Assembly (NCBI GenBank): GCA_000442125.1
Contig: KE546968.1
Coordinates: forward strand, 1,645,795 to 1,709,794
Length of the DNA: 64,000 bases
Reading direction: 5' to 3'
Origin: Opeltia flavorubescens
Lineage: Eukaryota; Ascomycota; Lecanoromycetes; Teloschistales; Teloschistaceae
In this document: positions 47,319 through 58,107 of the stretch, piece by piece
Position numbering within the stretch: the first letter of the stretch is position 1
Layout of the letters: each line of letters starts with the position of its first letter
Notes under the pieces: model-generated
Told to the model about the DNA's origin: nothing
The model's input: the letters and a program-made list of their open reading frames with translations, nothing else
Databases searched by the model: none
Made by a program: the position numbers and the translations under genes

Positions 47319-47810
47319 TCACTCTCGAGGGTTATCGTGTCCGTTTTGGAGATTGTTTGCCTGGCCTCCAACAAACTCTTCCTCTTCGACCGACTTCTCG
47401 AGTGCTTTTTGGCCGTCCATAGAGAGTGCCTCAAGCTTTTCCTTGACTATGATCGATTACACCGCCTCTCAGCTTTGATTTCTATCGATGAGGTTTGGTA
47501 GACACTTACTTCCACGCAAATCTTTGGAGATGTTATCCAGCTTTTCCTTGTAGCTTTTTACCTTTGCCTCCAGGCTCATGAACCTGTCCCCGAGGAGCTC
47601 CACATTATCAGTGAGGGCATATCCTATGTTGTCATAGGATTCTTAGTAATTGTAGGCCAGAAATCTTTTGGCTAATATTTCGCAGAGGATCAGTGGGATA
47701 CCTTGCATTTCCATGTCCAGCTCTGCAACTTTGGTTTCTAGGGTTGCGATTGTGGATTCTAGAGTTGCAACTTTCTGGTGCAGCTCGTTGGTATCATTCT
47801 GGTTATGCAT
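47319..47810 (-). CDS. Small three-exon coiled-coil protein, unknown
   Basis: Exons 47810..47702, 47641..47510 and 47446..47319 join in frame to 122 aa. They are short enough to be missed by plain frame scanning. Start ATG gives MHNQNDTNELHQKVATLE. Heptad-like patterns run through all exons: VATLESTIATLETKVAELDME, shown in part as ATLESTIATLETKVAEL; FMSLEAKVKSYKEKLDNI; and KEKLEALSMDG with KALEKSVEEEE. Both introns have GT-AG borders (donors GTATCC and GTAAGT) and removing them restores one continuous acidic coiled coil. No targeting signal or named domain is visible. It could be a structural or scaffold protein, or a fragment of a longer coiled-coil gene. Confidence comes from the coherent heptads across two splices. 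Confidence 0.6.
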
Positions 47811-49198
47811 GTCTGCTCCGGGTTTTGAGTTGGCTGATATTACCAGGGTGACTTGGGGTTTCCTTAGTGTATGTGTGGTGTGGGAATTCGAATATGAAGG
47901 ATGTGGTGGAAAGATGTGACGGAGGGAAAGGTTTGGAAAGGCGGGAAACGAGATTTTGGATTATTGTAGCAAACAAATGTCTGAAATGGCGGCGGTAGTT
48001 CGCGATGCTGCATCATCGAAGCTGCATCAAACCGCCATTCCATCGTTGGATATGAGGACCGCGAGATCTCTCCATAACGTAATATTCAGTCTGCCTAGGA
48101 CTATCCGCTTCATGAAGCCGTCTCAAATTTGGTCCGCTGCTGAGATTACGCAACATCCCGACGCCATATCTCCGTTGTAGCCATTCTCAATCATGACCTG
48201 AACGCTCAGTCTGGAGCTCCACAGTCCGTTGAGCAAGTTCTCGGATATATCGTACGCAATCAAGAGATCCCCGCCAGTGTCACCATGTCCGCCGGTACAA
48301 CTTAGTCTGCTGGATTGCTCGCCTCAAAATCATATACCCGGTGGCCGGTGCGGCATGTACGATTCAAAGATGTACAACACAGCCAGGCTACCAAAAGTAT
48401 CAAAGTGTTCCTGCCCACTGCGTATGATATACAACAGTCCGTAGTACGTTGTCTCCGCTTCCCTTGCTATCGAATTTGAGCCAGTGCTGATGGCGGTAGA
48501 ACATCATGGTGAGGTTCTTGTGCGGAGTCTCGCCTGCACGCCTCTCCTTGAGGAAGTGTGTAGACGTGGACTCCGATGCAAAGGAGGATCAACACAGCCC
48601 TGCTAAAATAAAGCGAAGTAGGCAAAAATCCAATACCTGACAATCGACATCTCGACGAATTTGGCAATATTTTGGTTGCAAAAACTTCGTCGGAAGAGAT
48701 AAGACTGCAGCGAAACAAGCACCCTCAACCCAAAGTTCAATGGCCAATTTTTGATTTCTTTGGCGCCAGAATGGGTATTTTATGAATGCTTTTCCGTTGA
48801 TACTCTACCGATGAGGCTCAATGTAGGATTATGACAACATCAACATCAATTTATCGTTTTAGGATAAATTTTATCCTATACTTACACCTTTCCCTTAAGT
48901 CAACTCTCAATATCTTATCACTTTCCACCCGTCAAGATTACTCCGAATACCCACGGAGGATGCCAGCCGAAAAGTATAGTCAGAATCCTTCCGTATGCGA
49001 CATGCGAATATACGTCGCGACGGCACACGGCGCAATGATAAGACCATCTAGCCGCCCTTAAGTATCCAGTCATAAATCTGGACTCTGAAACTATGGGAGA
49101 CGGCGTTTTCGACCCATCTTTGTCTCCACGGAAAAGACCCTTTTTTGACCCTTGATTTGGCCAACCAATCACGCAGTCCAGATATCTCCACTCAGACT
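47811..49198. other. Intergenic region
   Basis: About 1.4 kb between divergent genes. On the minus strand 48200 to 48720 several short frames look faintly coding but I cannot join or name them. Nothing firm. Confidence 0.45.
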
Positions 49199-49955
49199 AT
49201 GAGAAACTCACAGACTATACTGCTGCTAATTTTCCACCTCTACTTCATCATTCCCACTCTTGCCGCGCCCTCGGCTACCATCCTAAGCACCCACGACCTG
49301 AACACCACGCTAGGAAAGAAATTCCCCGCCCATGCTCCACCATTGTGCGTCACATTCTTTCCACCCCCACTTTTGTTTTCGACGAAGAGTAAAATATGAA
49401 AGAACGGACAAAATTAAGGAAAACAAAAGAAGAGGTTTATCACGGCAAAGCTCCCACCAGTGAATATCTGCTGACCTTTATACCCACCCCGTTCATAGCC
49501 CATGGAACGACCACACCTGCACCCACCCGCACTACGACGACACCAAAATCTCCCTAACATTCACCTACGGCGACCCCCTCCCCGAAAACCGCATCTACCG
49601 CACCATCATCGACGCCCGCCAAACCCTCGACGAAATGACCGACCTCGGCCTTGGCGGCTACCCCATCCCAGAAAACCTGCGCGTCGGCGTCGACGGAGCG
49701 AGAAACATCCGCATCGTGGCGAGACCGTGGAAAGAGCATTTTTGGAGTACGAATCAGTTCTGGGTTGTGAGGGTGGAGGTGGCGGTGGAGTTGATGAGGC
49801 TTTGTGGGTTGGAGAGGAAGGGGTATTTTGAGATGTGGGCGGAGGTTTTTAGGGGGGAGGGGAGGATTGGGTTTTTGTGGTTGGAGCAGGGGATGATGGA
49901 GCCTTGGAGTGAAGAGGAGGGGGTGGGGGTGGGGAATGGGACGGTCGGGGGTTGA
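49199..49955 (+). CDS. Small secreted protein, unknown
   Basis: Two exons, 49199..49344 and 49499..49955, give 200 aa. The start ATG gives a clear signal peptide, MRNSQTILLLIFHLYFII with cleavage likely after TLAA. The mature part contains PPFPWNDHTCTHPHYDD across the splice, then TFTYGDPLPENRIYRTI, an amphipathic middle and an aromatic-rich end (GRIGFLWLEQGMMEPW). It has only a few cysteines. No family is recognised. Size and secretion are compatible with an effector or a wall protein, but nothing shows which. The intron is 154 nt with a GTGCGT donor. Confidence 0.62.
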
Positions 49956-51457
49956 GAGGAGGGGGGAAGACGCTTTCTTGATGGTTTATGGGGAAAGCCG
50001 GGTATGTTGTTCGAATTGCATTTCTGTTCTTCGCCCTCTTGATTGGTGATGCGGCTTTGGTTTTGACCATAGAAGGAGATTCGTGATGAATATCACCTGG
50101 ATCGTCGACGCGGGAAAACAATCACCAACGCTCCTCATCATGCTCATCGACCCCCGAGAGCAGTGAGCTCGTGTGAAAATACAGACTAAATCTTTGGTTG
50201 GCATCTTCGGTCGAAAGACGTGGCTCTTGAAAATTCATGATTCTGCCATACATCTGGCTCGGGAGAAAGACATAGACTTCTGTCTGGTCAATATGGAGCA
50301 AAGAAGATATACAATGAACGGAATTTCCTCAAGGGGAATGAACACACGATATCGACTTTCGGAATACCTTCTTAAGGCTAACAATCCGATATCTTGGCTG
50401 TTCGTACAATGGATGAACGCCCAGGAAAATCTATGGATACGAGCGCCAAGGCTCAGCCTCATCATGACGTCATTGCCATCTGTTCTGGTAACACATCTCT
50501 ACATCCTAACTCAATTTTCGTTATCAGAGCTGCCAACAGGACTGTCACACTTACCCGAGTATCTTACTTTGCAATTTCTTGTTTTACACCTTCTTTTGTT
50601 CCCCCGGTTGACGGAGTGTCAAAGCTCAACGGTAGTTGGACAATCGACGACATTGATCACGATCAGAGCGCGAAGAGAGCTACCGACATAATTGAACCTA
50701 GCGAGCTCAATCATCCGTTCATTGCTATAGCATTGGTATATTAGCCAAGCCTTGATTCTCATTATAAGTCACTTCCTAATGTTGATCTCTTGGCTTTGGT
50801 TCTTTTGTGCGTCTATTTCCCATCTGCGAAGTTGAGACTTTTATTCCCTTTGATTCATGTACGCCATCATGAAATCGTCCTACGATATTCCATTGGTGTG
50901 ATTTGCGAACTTCAGTTCTCATTCGGTCGCGCATTTTGTCGCTTCCTGGTCTTCCTCGGTCACCGAGTTTCATGGGAAGGAATCCAAGCCGTAAGCAGCC
51001 ATGGCATTCATACGTCGTCTTCATTGTCTAAAGCTATTCCATTTGATCTCTTGGATGCAGTCATCTGCTATGTACTGTCAGCCTGAATCCTTCGCGAGGC
51101 TTGTGTGTGTCAGCACTACGTGCTATATGCGCCTGGATCTCAATAAACGCCACGGTTTCGGCGCCAACGATAGGTGTTCCCTTAGCCATGAAGGCCCAAT
51201 CATCATGAGACACCATCCCGATCTGGTATGTGCTCGATTACTACGCATGAGCTGCCACGTGGGAAAGTGTCACACCGCTAGTTTTCCATTGGCGATATAG
51301 GCGCTTTCGCGACGAATCCTCCTGAGACGCGTACACTGCCGACATGAATGGGGTTTATGCTTTTGCACCTGCATTAGGTATGGCTTTGTTGGTAACAATT
51401 CTATGAAAGGGTCCAAAGGGGATCTTTCATACCTATATCTTCATTTCTTCCAAGATC
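49956..51457. other. Intergenic region
   Basis: About 1.5 kb between plus-strand genes. Frames of up to about 170 codons occur in overlapping phases without recognisable features or ATG-led coding character. No call. Confidence 0.45.
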
Positions 51458-52618
51458 ATGCGGTTTACGTATTTCTCTTTGGCTTCGTTGGTTTTGTGGC
51501 CCTTGACTTTAGCAGCTACCGCAACGCCGAAGGACGCTAGATGCGCCTTCTTACCATTCGGAAGGCCAAAAGCCTCCGATTGCATCTATATTGCCAGTCA
51601 TATCATCCCAGAAGGGAGTGATCCGGTTGGCTTTGTCCTATGGGATTTTCCAAAACCTCCTCTCCTGAGCATGCCAATATTCTGGTTTTATAGTCTGTCA
51701 ACTCCTCTCAAATTATCCTTCCCAGTTATTCGCTGACTTACTATAGAAACATGCATTATCTTCCTCCTGGCCAATGATATCACACCACTTAATGTCAAGC
51801 ATACTTGGTGGGCTACGATGAGCTCAGTACTTAATGCGGCTGATTCTATTGTTGATAAATGTATGGTCAACGGTGAACGTGGCTGGCCGCCCCATAGCGG
51901 GGGTATCGTGAGGAAATATGGAGGTAAGTAGAAGATCCTTGTTCAGGGTTTCTATCTTTTGCACAGGATCCCAGATTCACAGGACCCTATAGATCCAGTA
52001 AACGGACCTCTTCAGATAGCTGCCTACGGTGCCCCAGATTACCGGAAATTATATGACGCAGCTGGTGTTTTAGATGGTGGATATCTATCCGGTCATAGCC
52101 CTGAAGCGGAAGTATTCATGAAATACATTGGAAATCGAGGCCGACCGGATACGAGTAATGGGGCATCCACGACTTCGATAAATCAGCCAGCCAATCAGCA
52201 ATGTACTCGATCCTGTTCGAAGCATGACGATTGCTCAGCGGAAATTGACTCTTTATGTGTCGCCAGCAATGGAAGTTTTGCAAATCCGCAGCTACTTAAT
52301 GGATGCTGCAAGCTCAACTCCTACTCACAAACTACCGAAGGCGTGCAGTTGCTCCGCAACGAGTCGGCTTCTCAGGGTAACAAGCCAGTCGACACTGGGA
52401 CAATCTCATTACCTCCGTTTCCTGTTAGCGATTTTGGCTGCGCTTGCAATTGCACGTATGTTTCTCAATCATGTTGTGGTATCAAAAGCGGTCTTGTTTC
52501 TGAAGCAGCTTCACTCAAGCTCGGCGTTTTGGAGCCTCCTAATTCGACAGCATGCTGCAATACTGGCTCGGGGTCTTTTTCCACAGGACCGCGGAAAATT
52601 GGAAGTACATACTGCTAA
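51458..52618 (+). CDS. Secreted cysteine-rich protein, unknown
   Basis: Three exons, 51458..51692, 51747..51923 and 51975..52618, give 351 aa. The signal peptide is MRFTYFSLASLVLWPLTLAA. The first part (to about residue 180) contains DCIYIASHIIPEG and TCIIFLLANDITPLNVKHTW and may form a globular domain. The C-terminal part is cysteine-rich: CTRSCSKHDDCSAEIDSLC, GCCKLNSYS, FGCACNCTYVSQSCCG and NSTACCNTGSGS, ending KIGSTYC, which suggests a disulfide-bonded module. I have a vague memory of similar fungal secreted proteins but cannot name a function. The second intron is accepted at the AG before 51975 because only that keeps frame; an earlier AG leads to a stop. Extracellular, possibly host- or competitor-facing. 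Confidence 0.65.
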
Positions 52619-53702
52619 ACTTATGAATGCAATAGAGCGTCTAAGCTGCCGAGTGATTGGGATTCTCCTTTTCATTGGTGGTTCTGCAATCGATCGAGAC
52701 ACTCGGCATACAATCTTGTTCTATTCATGCAACGCCGACTCCTTACGACTGGCAGGCTGCAGATCCACCTACGAGATCCACCTAAGAGAAACATCTGCAA
52801 AGATTTCATCTGCTCGAAGATGAGACGATTCGAGTCTTCATCGTTTCAGGTGGTACCAACCCCTCACCATCCCTTGTCGAGGCCAATGTGCCTTAAAGAG
52901 CCAGATTTGAAACGAAATCCTATGCCATGCTGTGGGAATCCTACGATAACCAGAATAAGTGCGTCAGGTGAGGTTACGGTGATCCACACGACACAATTTA
53001 CACTATATTAATGCTCATTACGGGTTTTGGAGCGGAGAATTGTGCTTTCGTGGAGACCATGTCAGCCTTGGCCGCTCAGCCCACGCTTGGCGTCTGCCAA
53101 GAATCTGGTTTGGCCACCAGCACTAACTGCATGAGGCTCTACGCATCGCTCGTCCAATGGCGTTGTCCCATGTTGACTGATGGTATGTTTATCTGAGGTG
53201 TTAGCTTACTCAATGGAGAGTAGCTGTGCCGTCGCCAAGGAATATCTTCGTCGTTGTTGGTATCAGAACATTCTCGCTATCCTTGAAACCCACTCGTCAT
53301 TCGACTTCATTTCTTTGTTCCTGATGCTACTGGCTAAAAAGGAAACACGACGCCAGCACGCGGCGGTACATTGCATTGCTTTGCAACTAGATCGTCGTCT
53401 AGGGAATTTGAACTTACTTGGTAGTATTCAGTCCGCTCATGGGACCGCTCCTTTTCGAGATCTTGAGGCTAAATCGAGTCCACTAATAATACCCTTAGCA
53501 GCAATGCAAGGACGCATTGATTTGCCGTGTCAGCAAGCAAATTAGGTCCAAACCAGCTGAACTCGTAAAGCCTCAATCTGGAGTTCGGGTAATTTCTCGC
53601 AAGGATTTTCTCCTACACTTGACATATATAAGTCATGTCTCTCATGTTTCCTGGTCCCGAGTAAAAAGAAGAGCACTTTCCTATCTTTTCGCACACTGTA
53701 AG
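52619..53702. other. Intergenic region with a possible gene relic
   Basis: About 1.1 kb between plus-strand genes. It contains the candidate HET relic listed separately and the promoter of the hydrolase. No intact gene is seen. Confidence 0.45.
52780..53040 (+). pseudogene. Possible relic of a HET-domain gene fragment
   Basis: Conceptual translations in different phases show HLLEDETIRVFIVSGG and, shortly after, GNPTITRI and GEVTVIHTT. In order these resemble the start of a HET domain (an IRL-type opening, the ALSYCWG region, then a strand before the NAL segment). It is broken, with a few breaks, and no complete domain is present. The similarity is weak and by eye only. Fungal genomes commonly carry decayed HET genes. 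Confidence 0.27.
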
Positions 53703-55508
53703 ATGAGAATGTACCGTCCATACCTTTCCCTTCAAATTACTTGGCTCCTTGTGACAGGAACATTGTCTGACTTTCTGGGACCCACCTATCCAGCACCCAA
53801 AGATCTAACCAGCGATGAAAGCCAAGTATCAATTGCATGGAAGAATGTCTCATCAACGATCGAGACATACCTCAGCGATAATAGCACTGATTTGACTGGT
53901 CCTCCTGGCTTGAAGAACCTGACCTTCTCTTTGGGCATGTTCTCGATCCACGACGCCTCAGCTGCGGGCTCCCTGCAATACCATCATACCTCTGCCGAGG
54001 TCGCCAACTCCACCGTCGGTGTGACCAAAGTTGATGGCAATAGTATCTATCGCGTTGCTAGCGTCACAAAACTCGTCACCCCTTTCGCTGGCATGCTCGA
54101 ATTGGATGATCCAGAATGGAACCGTCCTATCACAGACTTCATCCCTTCACTTGCCACCTTTGCTCAGCAAAATACAGGAAATGATCAGGTCAATACAGTC
54201 CATTGGGAAAAGGTCACCCTTGCAGCAATCGGTTCTCACCTTGCTGGCATTCCACGAGATGTCATACCATACGATCCTGGCGAATATCTATACACCGATC
54301 CAACTGCAAACGAAACGTACGGTCTTCCAAATCTCAACTTCACTGATCCAATAGCAGTCCCACCTGCCGCAAACGACACCGATAGTATCTTCTCCCTCGA
54401 CGAATACGTCAAAGGCGCACAAGCCCGACCACCAACATTCTTACCATGGACAAGCCCGGAATACACCGACTTCGGCTTTATGCTCCTAGGCTACGCTATC
54501 GAAAACATCACCAATAAATCCATCCACGACATCTACCGCGATAGCATCTTCACTCCCTTGAACATGACTTCTTCATCCTCCCTCCCACCACCAGAGAAGT
54601 CCACCTGGGATAAACACGTCATCCCCGGGGACCTCATCAATGGCGGCTTGACACCGGAGCAAGCTCCCGAGATCACAATCCCCTCCGGCGGCGTATTTTC
54701 CACCACCAACGATCTCGCAAAATGGGGCATCGGTATGCTGAATTCTACGCTCCTGTCCCCGGAGGAAACACGCCGGTGGATGAAACCGACCTCGCATTCC
54801 GCGAATTTACAATTTTCAAATGGGCGTCCTTGGGAAATATACCGCTACACCCATCCCAAATCTGGTATTGTTACAGATCTCTACACCAAATTTGGGGATT
54901 CGGGCGCTTATGGAGGATACATGGTCCTTGTACCGGATTTCGATGCTGGATTTAGCATCTTGGGAGCGAGCTCGCTAGCTGAAAAATCTTATCTGGTGCC
55001 CATGCTGGCGGATATTGTGGCGGAGAGAATGCTTCCGGCGCTGTTGGCTCAGGCGGAAAGGGAAGCAGAGAGGGATTTTGCGGGGACGTATACTTCTACG
55101 ACGGCAGATCTTAATACCACACTCACTATTTCTCTTAATAAGACAGAAGGAGGGAAACCAGGGCTCATCATCTCACAATTCATAAGCAACGGAACTGACG
55201 TCCTCGCCGCAGGGGCTTTCGGCGGTGATGGTACATCCAGACCTCGACTCTTACCCACAATTTCGGACATCAAAAATGGGAACATTGCCTTCAGGACTTC
55301 TGCTGCTACGGAGAGTACGGGGTGGGCGGGTGTGGGGAATGGATTATTTTCGGATTTTCTGACAAAGGGGGCGGATTGGCTTGTCGTTGATTCGGGCGCT
55401 TATGGGGGGATTGCATTGGGGTTTTTTGTTTTTGATGTTGATGAGAATGGAAGGGCGAAGGCTGTGATGCCGAGGGCTTGGAGGGTTGGGCTTGGGAGGA
55501 GGGGTTGA
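53703..55508 (+). CDS. Secreted beta-lactamase-like serine hydrolase
   Basis: A single exon of 601 aa from ATG at 53703; the open frame extends upstream without another ATG. An N-terminal hydrophobic segment (LSLQITWLLVTGTLS) fits a signal peptide. The class C beta-lactamase/PBP fold motifs are present: SVTK with S120 and K123, and a Y-x-D/N motif at Y254 (EYTDFGFMLLG). SHLAGIP and PSGGVFSTTNDLAKWG are further family segments. Many N-x-S/T sites suggest glycosylation. Fungal members include hydrolases and acyltransferases acting on esters, thioesters or peptides, sometimes in secondary metabolism; the substrate here is unknown. A C-terminal domain of about 150 aa (FAGTYTSTTADLN onward) resembles the beta-barrel tail of such proteins. 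All motif residues appear intact. Confidence 0.85.
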   Translation: MRMYRPYLSLQITWLLVTGTLSDFLGPTYPAPKDLTSDESQVSIAWKNVSSTIETYLSDNSTDLTGPPGLKNLTFSLGMFSIHDASAAGSLQYHHTSAEVANSTVGVTKVDGNSIYRVASVTKLVTPFAGMLELDDPEWNRPITDFIPSLATFAQQNTGNDQVNTVHWEKVTLAAIGSHLAGIPRDVIPYDPGEYLYTDPTANETYGLPNLNFTDPIAVPPAANDTDSIFSLDEYVKGAQARPPTFLPWTSPEYTDFGFMLLGYAIENITNKSIHDIYRDSIFTPLNMTSSSSLPPPEKSTWDKHVIPGDLINGGLTPEQAPEITIPSGGVFSTTNDLAKWGIGMLNSTLLSPEETRRWMKPTSHSANLQFSNGRPWEIYRYTHPKSGIVTDLYTKFGDSGAYGGYMVLVPDFDAGFSILGASSLAEKSYLVPMLADIVAERMLPALLAQAEREAERDFAGTYTSTTADLNTTLTISLNKTEGGKPGLIISQFISNGTDVLAAGAFGGDGTSRPRLLPTISDIKNGNIAFRTSAATESTGWAGVGNGLFSDFLTKGADWLVVDSGAYGGIALGFFVFDVDENGRAKAVMPRAWRVGLGRRG

Positions 55509-57015
55509 TGGGGAGAATGGACCGGGGGGAGGAGGGCTTGAGGGGGATGTTGTGGGCGGGGAAGGAAGATGGATTGTGACCAAGGTGGAAGAGATTTTTT
55601 AGTGATGGATGTGGGAGCTACGTATCGTATTTGTAAGAGCACCGCCAATTCCTCTACGAATGTTGCTTGATCCATCAAGTTTCTAGCTCGTTGGTCTCAG
55701 CATGGAATTGAATCAAGGGAAGTGCTTCTTAACTCCTTTAAATTTGGTATTTATCTCATCAACAAGACTGTTAGCGTGATAAACTTCAAAGACGATGTTC
55801 AACCAGGTTCGACTAGAAGTAAGTGAAGTTCCTATGTATTTTTTAATAGCTTCCTTCCCCCAACTTACCCCTAGCATCTCAAAGCAATCATGATCTAATA
55901 TCACTCGAATTTCAATTCCTTCTCCACATCCTGGGCGGATCGACATAGCTCAGCGGCACTTGATCTATTTAATAGGTTTCAAAAGCCAAGCTATCCGTCC
56001 GACTGCCTTTTGGTAGCAGATATTGACTTTCCAGGTGCAGAAGCATGTGTTGTAGTTGCTACATTTGGAGAAGAAGTGTAAAGATGCATAATCTTGGTAC
56101 GTGGCAGGGTGGTCAATTGCGAAATCTGGGTTAAATTGTGGAGAGTAGATCATTGGTCAAGGTTTTTCAATTCTATACATCCCGTACTATATGGACATCG
56201 GTGAGTCGGGCGTGCGATCGCCTCAGCCGCTTTCCCGTGGCTATTCAAGGGGCTTGATTTTAAACATGGGCTCACGGTTTTCCAAGAAGCAAAGTCTCTC
56301 ATCGAGGTTATCTTATGTCACAGACATCAACTCACCAACCTCTCAGCGTAAGCATTTCATATCTTTCCACGACCTTAATGATGGAAAAGATTACATCAGA
56401 TTAAAGATCGCATGCAATCAAAATGAGACGCTCGGCTGAATTCAAAATTCTCCGACGTTGGTGTCGCGTCAGGAGAAGCTATGCCGAACTTACTCACCTA
56501 TACCGACAACATACCTGAAAGAGACAGTAATTGCATGATTGGATCGCAGTCAGGGGAAGAATGGCCGGTTCGTTGTCAGTACTCCGTGTGTAGACTGCTC
56601 CGATTTCCTGATGCAGAATTACTAACCAGATCAAGCTAGCTGACTAATGGTATGCCAAGATCGCTTACTCCAGCTGCNGCTCTTTGAAATGCGGATTTCC
56701 CTCTGCAACCTGATTTGACCATTCCCTTTTAGCTTTGATGTACGTCTATCGTAAGCAAATCCAGTCACACCCTTTCTATTCATACATGTGTTATACCACA
56801 ACTCGAGGTCTGCCCATTGGCATGGCAGCTTTTCCTTCGTGCACGACGATCAATTGCTCGGCTGGGTGAGACTTGCATGGAGGGGCAGCAGGCTAAACCC
56901 ATTTTGCGCGCTCAACATGCACATCTCTTCTTGCTTGGGACATCTTACGCTTGCTTTCCTTAATCCTCTCGCTTCTTGAACAGGTCCATATCTACACGTC
57001 CAAGACGCACCAGCA
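55509..57015. other. Intergenic region, one N
   Basis: About 1.5 kb between plus-strand genes, with an unresolved base at 56678. No gene is supported. Confidence 0.5.
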
Positions 57016-57935
57016 ATGGCGCAATTCATAAAGCGTCGTAGTTTAATCCAGCAGAATATGACACATATACTGCGTATACCCTTTGCGACAGCGCAGTCAA
57101 CACCTCAATTCTTGAATTCCATTGCGCGTGTGGCGGAAGACCCTATCACATCAGCCCTCCCGCGAGCGGCGTGGAGCGTTCCAGGAGAGATCAACTTCAA
57201 CATCACAGCACTCAGCTTAAAAACGCCAGCTCAATTAGAAGCCGCAATCCAACTACTGAAAGATATGGGCGCGAGCTTCCAAACAAAGAGTAAGGACACC
57301 ACAAGCATCGACGGACGTCCCGCTCATAGGCTACAAAACGAGTTCTAATCAGTGCAACTGCGATAGGAGAGCCTCTAGTGGTTGCCGTACACGGCCTATA
57401 CAAAGATTACGACCCTCGAGATACAAAATCCCTGAAGTGCTATATCCTAGAGACGAGACCGTTCCTAGAGGATTTCAGACATCGAGTCAGAGCGACTTTT
57501 CTAGCGAAAGGTTTTGTATCACATGGTAGACATTTGAGAAAGCCTACGCCCATCAATGTGAAAATAATGAGCACCGGCTACCTACGCAGTGACACACCAA
57601 CCAAGAGCATACAAGACAAAGACAGTAACTGGTTTCGAACACCCATGTTTGATGCCTCTGATGTCTTCTTGCAGTATGAAAACTTTCCTTGGACCAAGGA
57701 GTTTTCACTGGAGAGAATGTGCATATCAGAATCAGGCCTGAAGGATGTTTGGAAGGGTGGTAAGGTTATCAGGACTGACTATCGTGATATTGCTTGCGTT
57801 CCTCTTCCTGGTGCCCCCGCACGCGATTTGGACGTAGATCGGCGAGATGAGACGTACACGGTAGCGTTTAAAAAATTAAAGAGGAATTTCCCATGGACCC
57901 CTTTGCGTATACCGTCTACGCCAATGCCTCATTGA
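57016..57935 (+). CDS. AKAP7-like 2H-phosphoesterase-fold protein lacking both catalytic histidines
   Basis: Two exons, 57016..57289 and 57367..57935, give 280 aa from ATG (MAQFIKRRSLIQQN). The layout follows the AKAP7 / 2'-5' RNA ligase-like domain: MTHILRIPFAT opening strand, SLKTPAQLEAAIQLLKDM helix, EPLVVAVHGLYKDY strand, FRHRVRATFLAKGFV helix, then the second motif strand and FDASDVFLQYENFPW with the end region ERMCISESG. In active members two HxT motifs hold the catalytic histidines. Here the aligned positions read N-F-N (codons 57193 to 57201) and N-V-K (57555 to 57563). The fold looks kept while catalysis should be lost, so it may bind RNA or nucleotide or be drifting. It converges with the O-methyltransferase, 172 bp between stops. 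Confidence 0.78.
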
Positions 57936-58107
57936 TCACATACGCTGATTGATGCTATCATCTTCAATCACGGAAACTGCAGCTCTGACACCGGTTTTGA
58001 GTCACTGATGTGGTGTAGCTAACCCCGCAGACCTATGCACGTTACGACCGCCACGTACTACTGGGAAGGTATTCCCAGACGATATTTCAACAGCGGTCGA
58101 AGCCAAA

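Noticed and set aside
50173-50744. Two overlapping plus-strand frames of 172 and 116 codons
   Set aside because: Neither has an ATG-led coding start with domain features, and they occupy different phases of the same DNA.
53517-53702. Upstream in-frame extension of the beta-lactamase-like protein
   Set aside because: It contains no ATG and would place the signal peptide internally; the start at 53703 gives a proper N-terminal signal.
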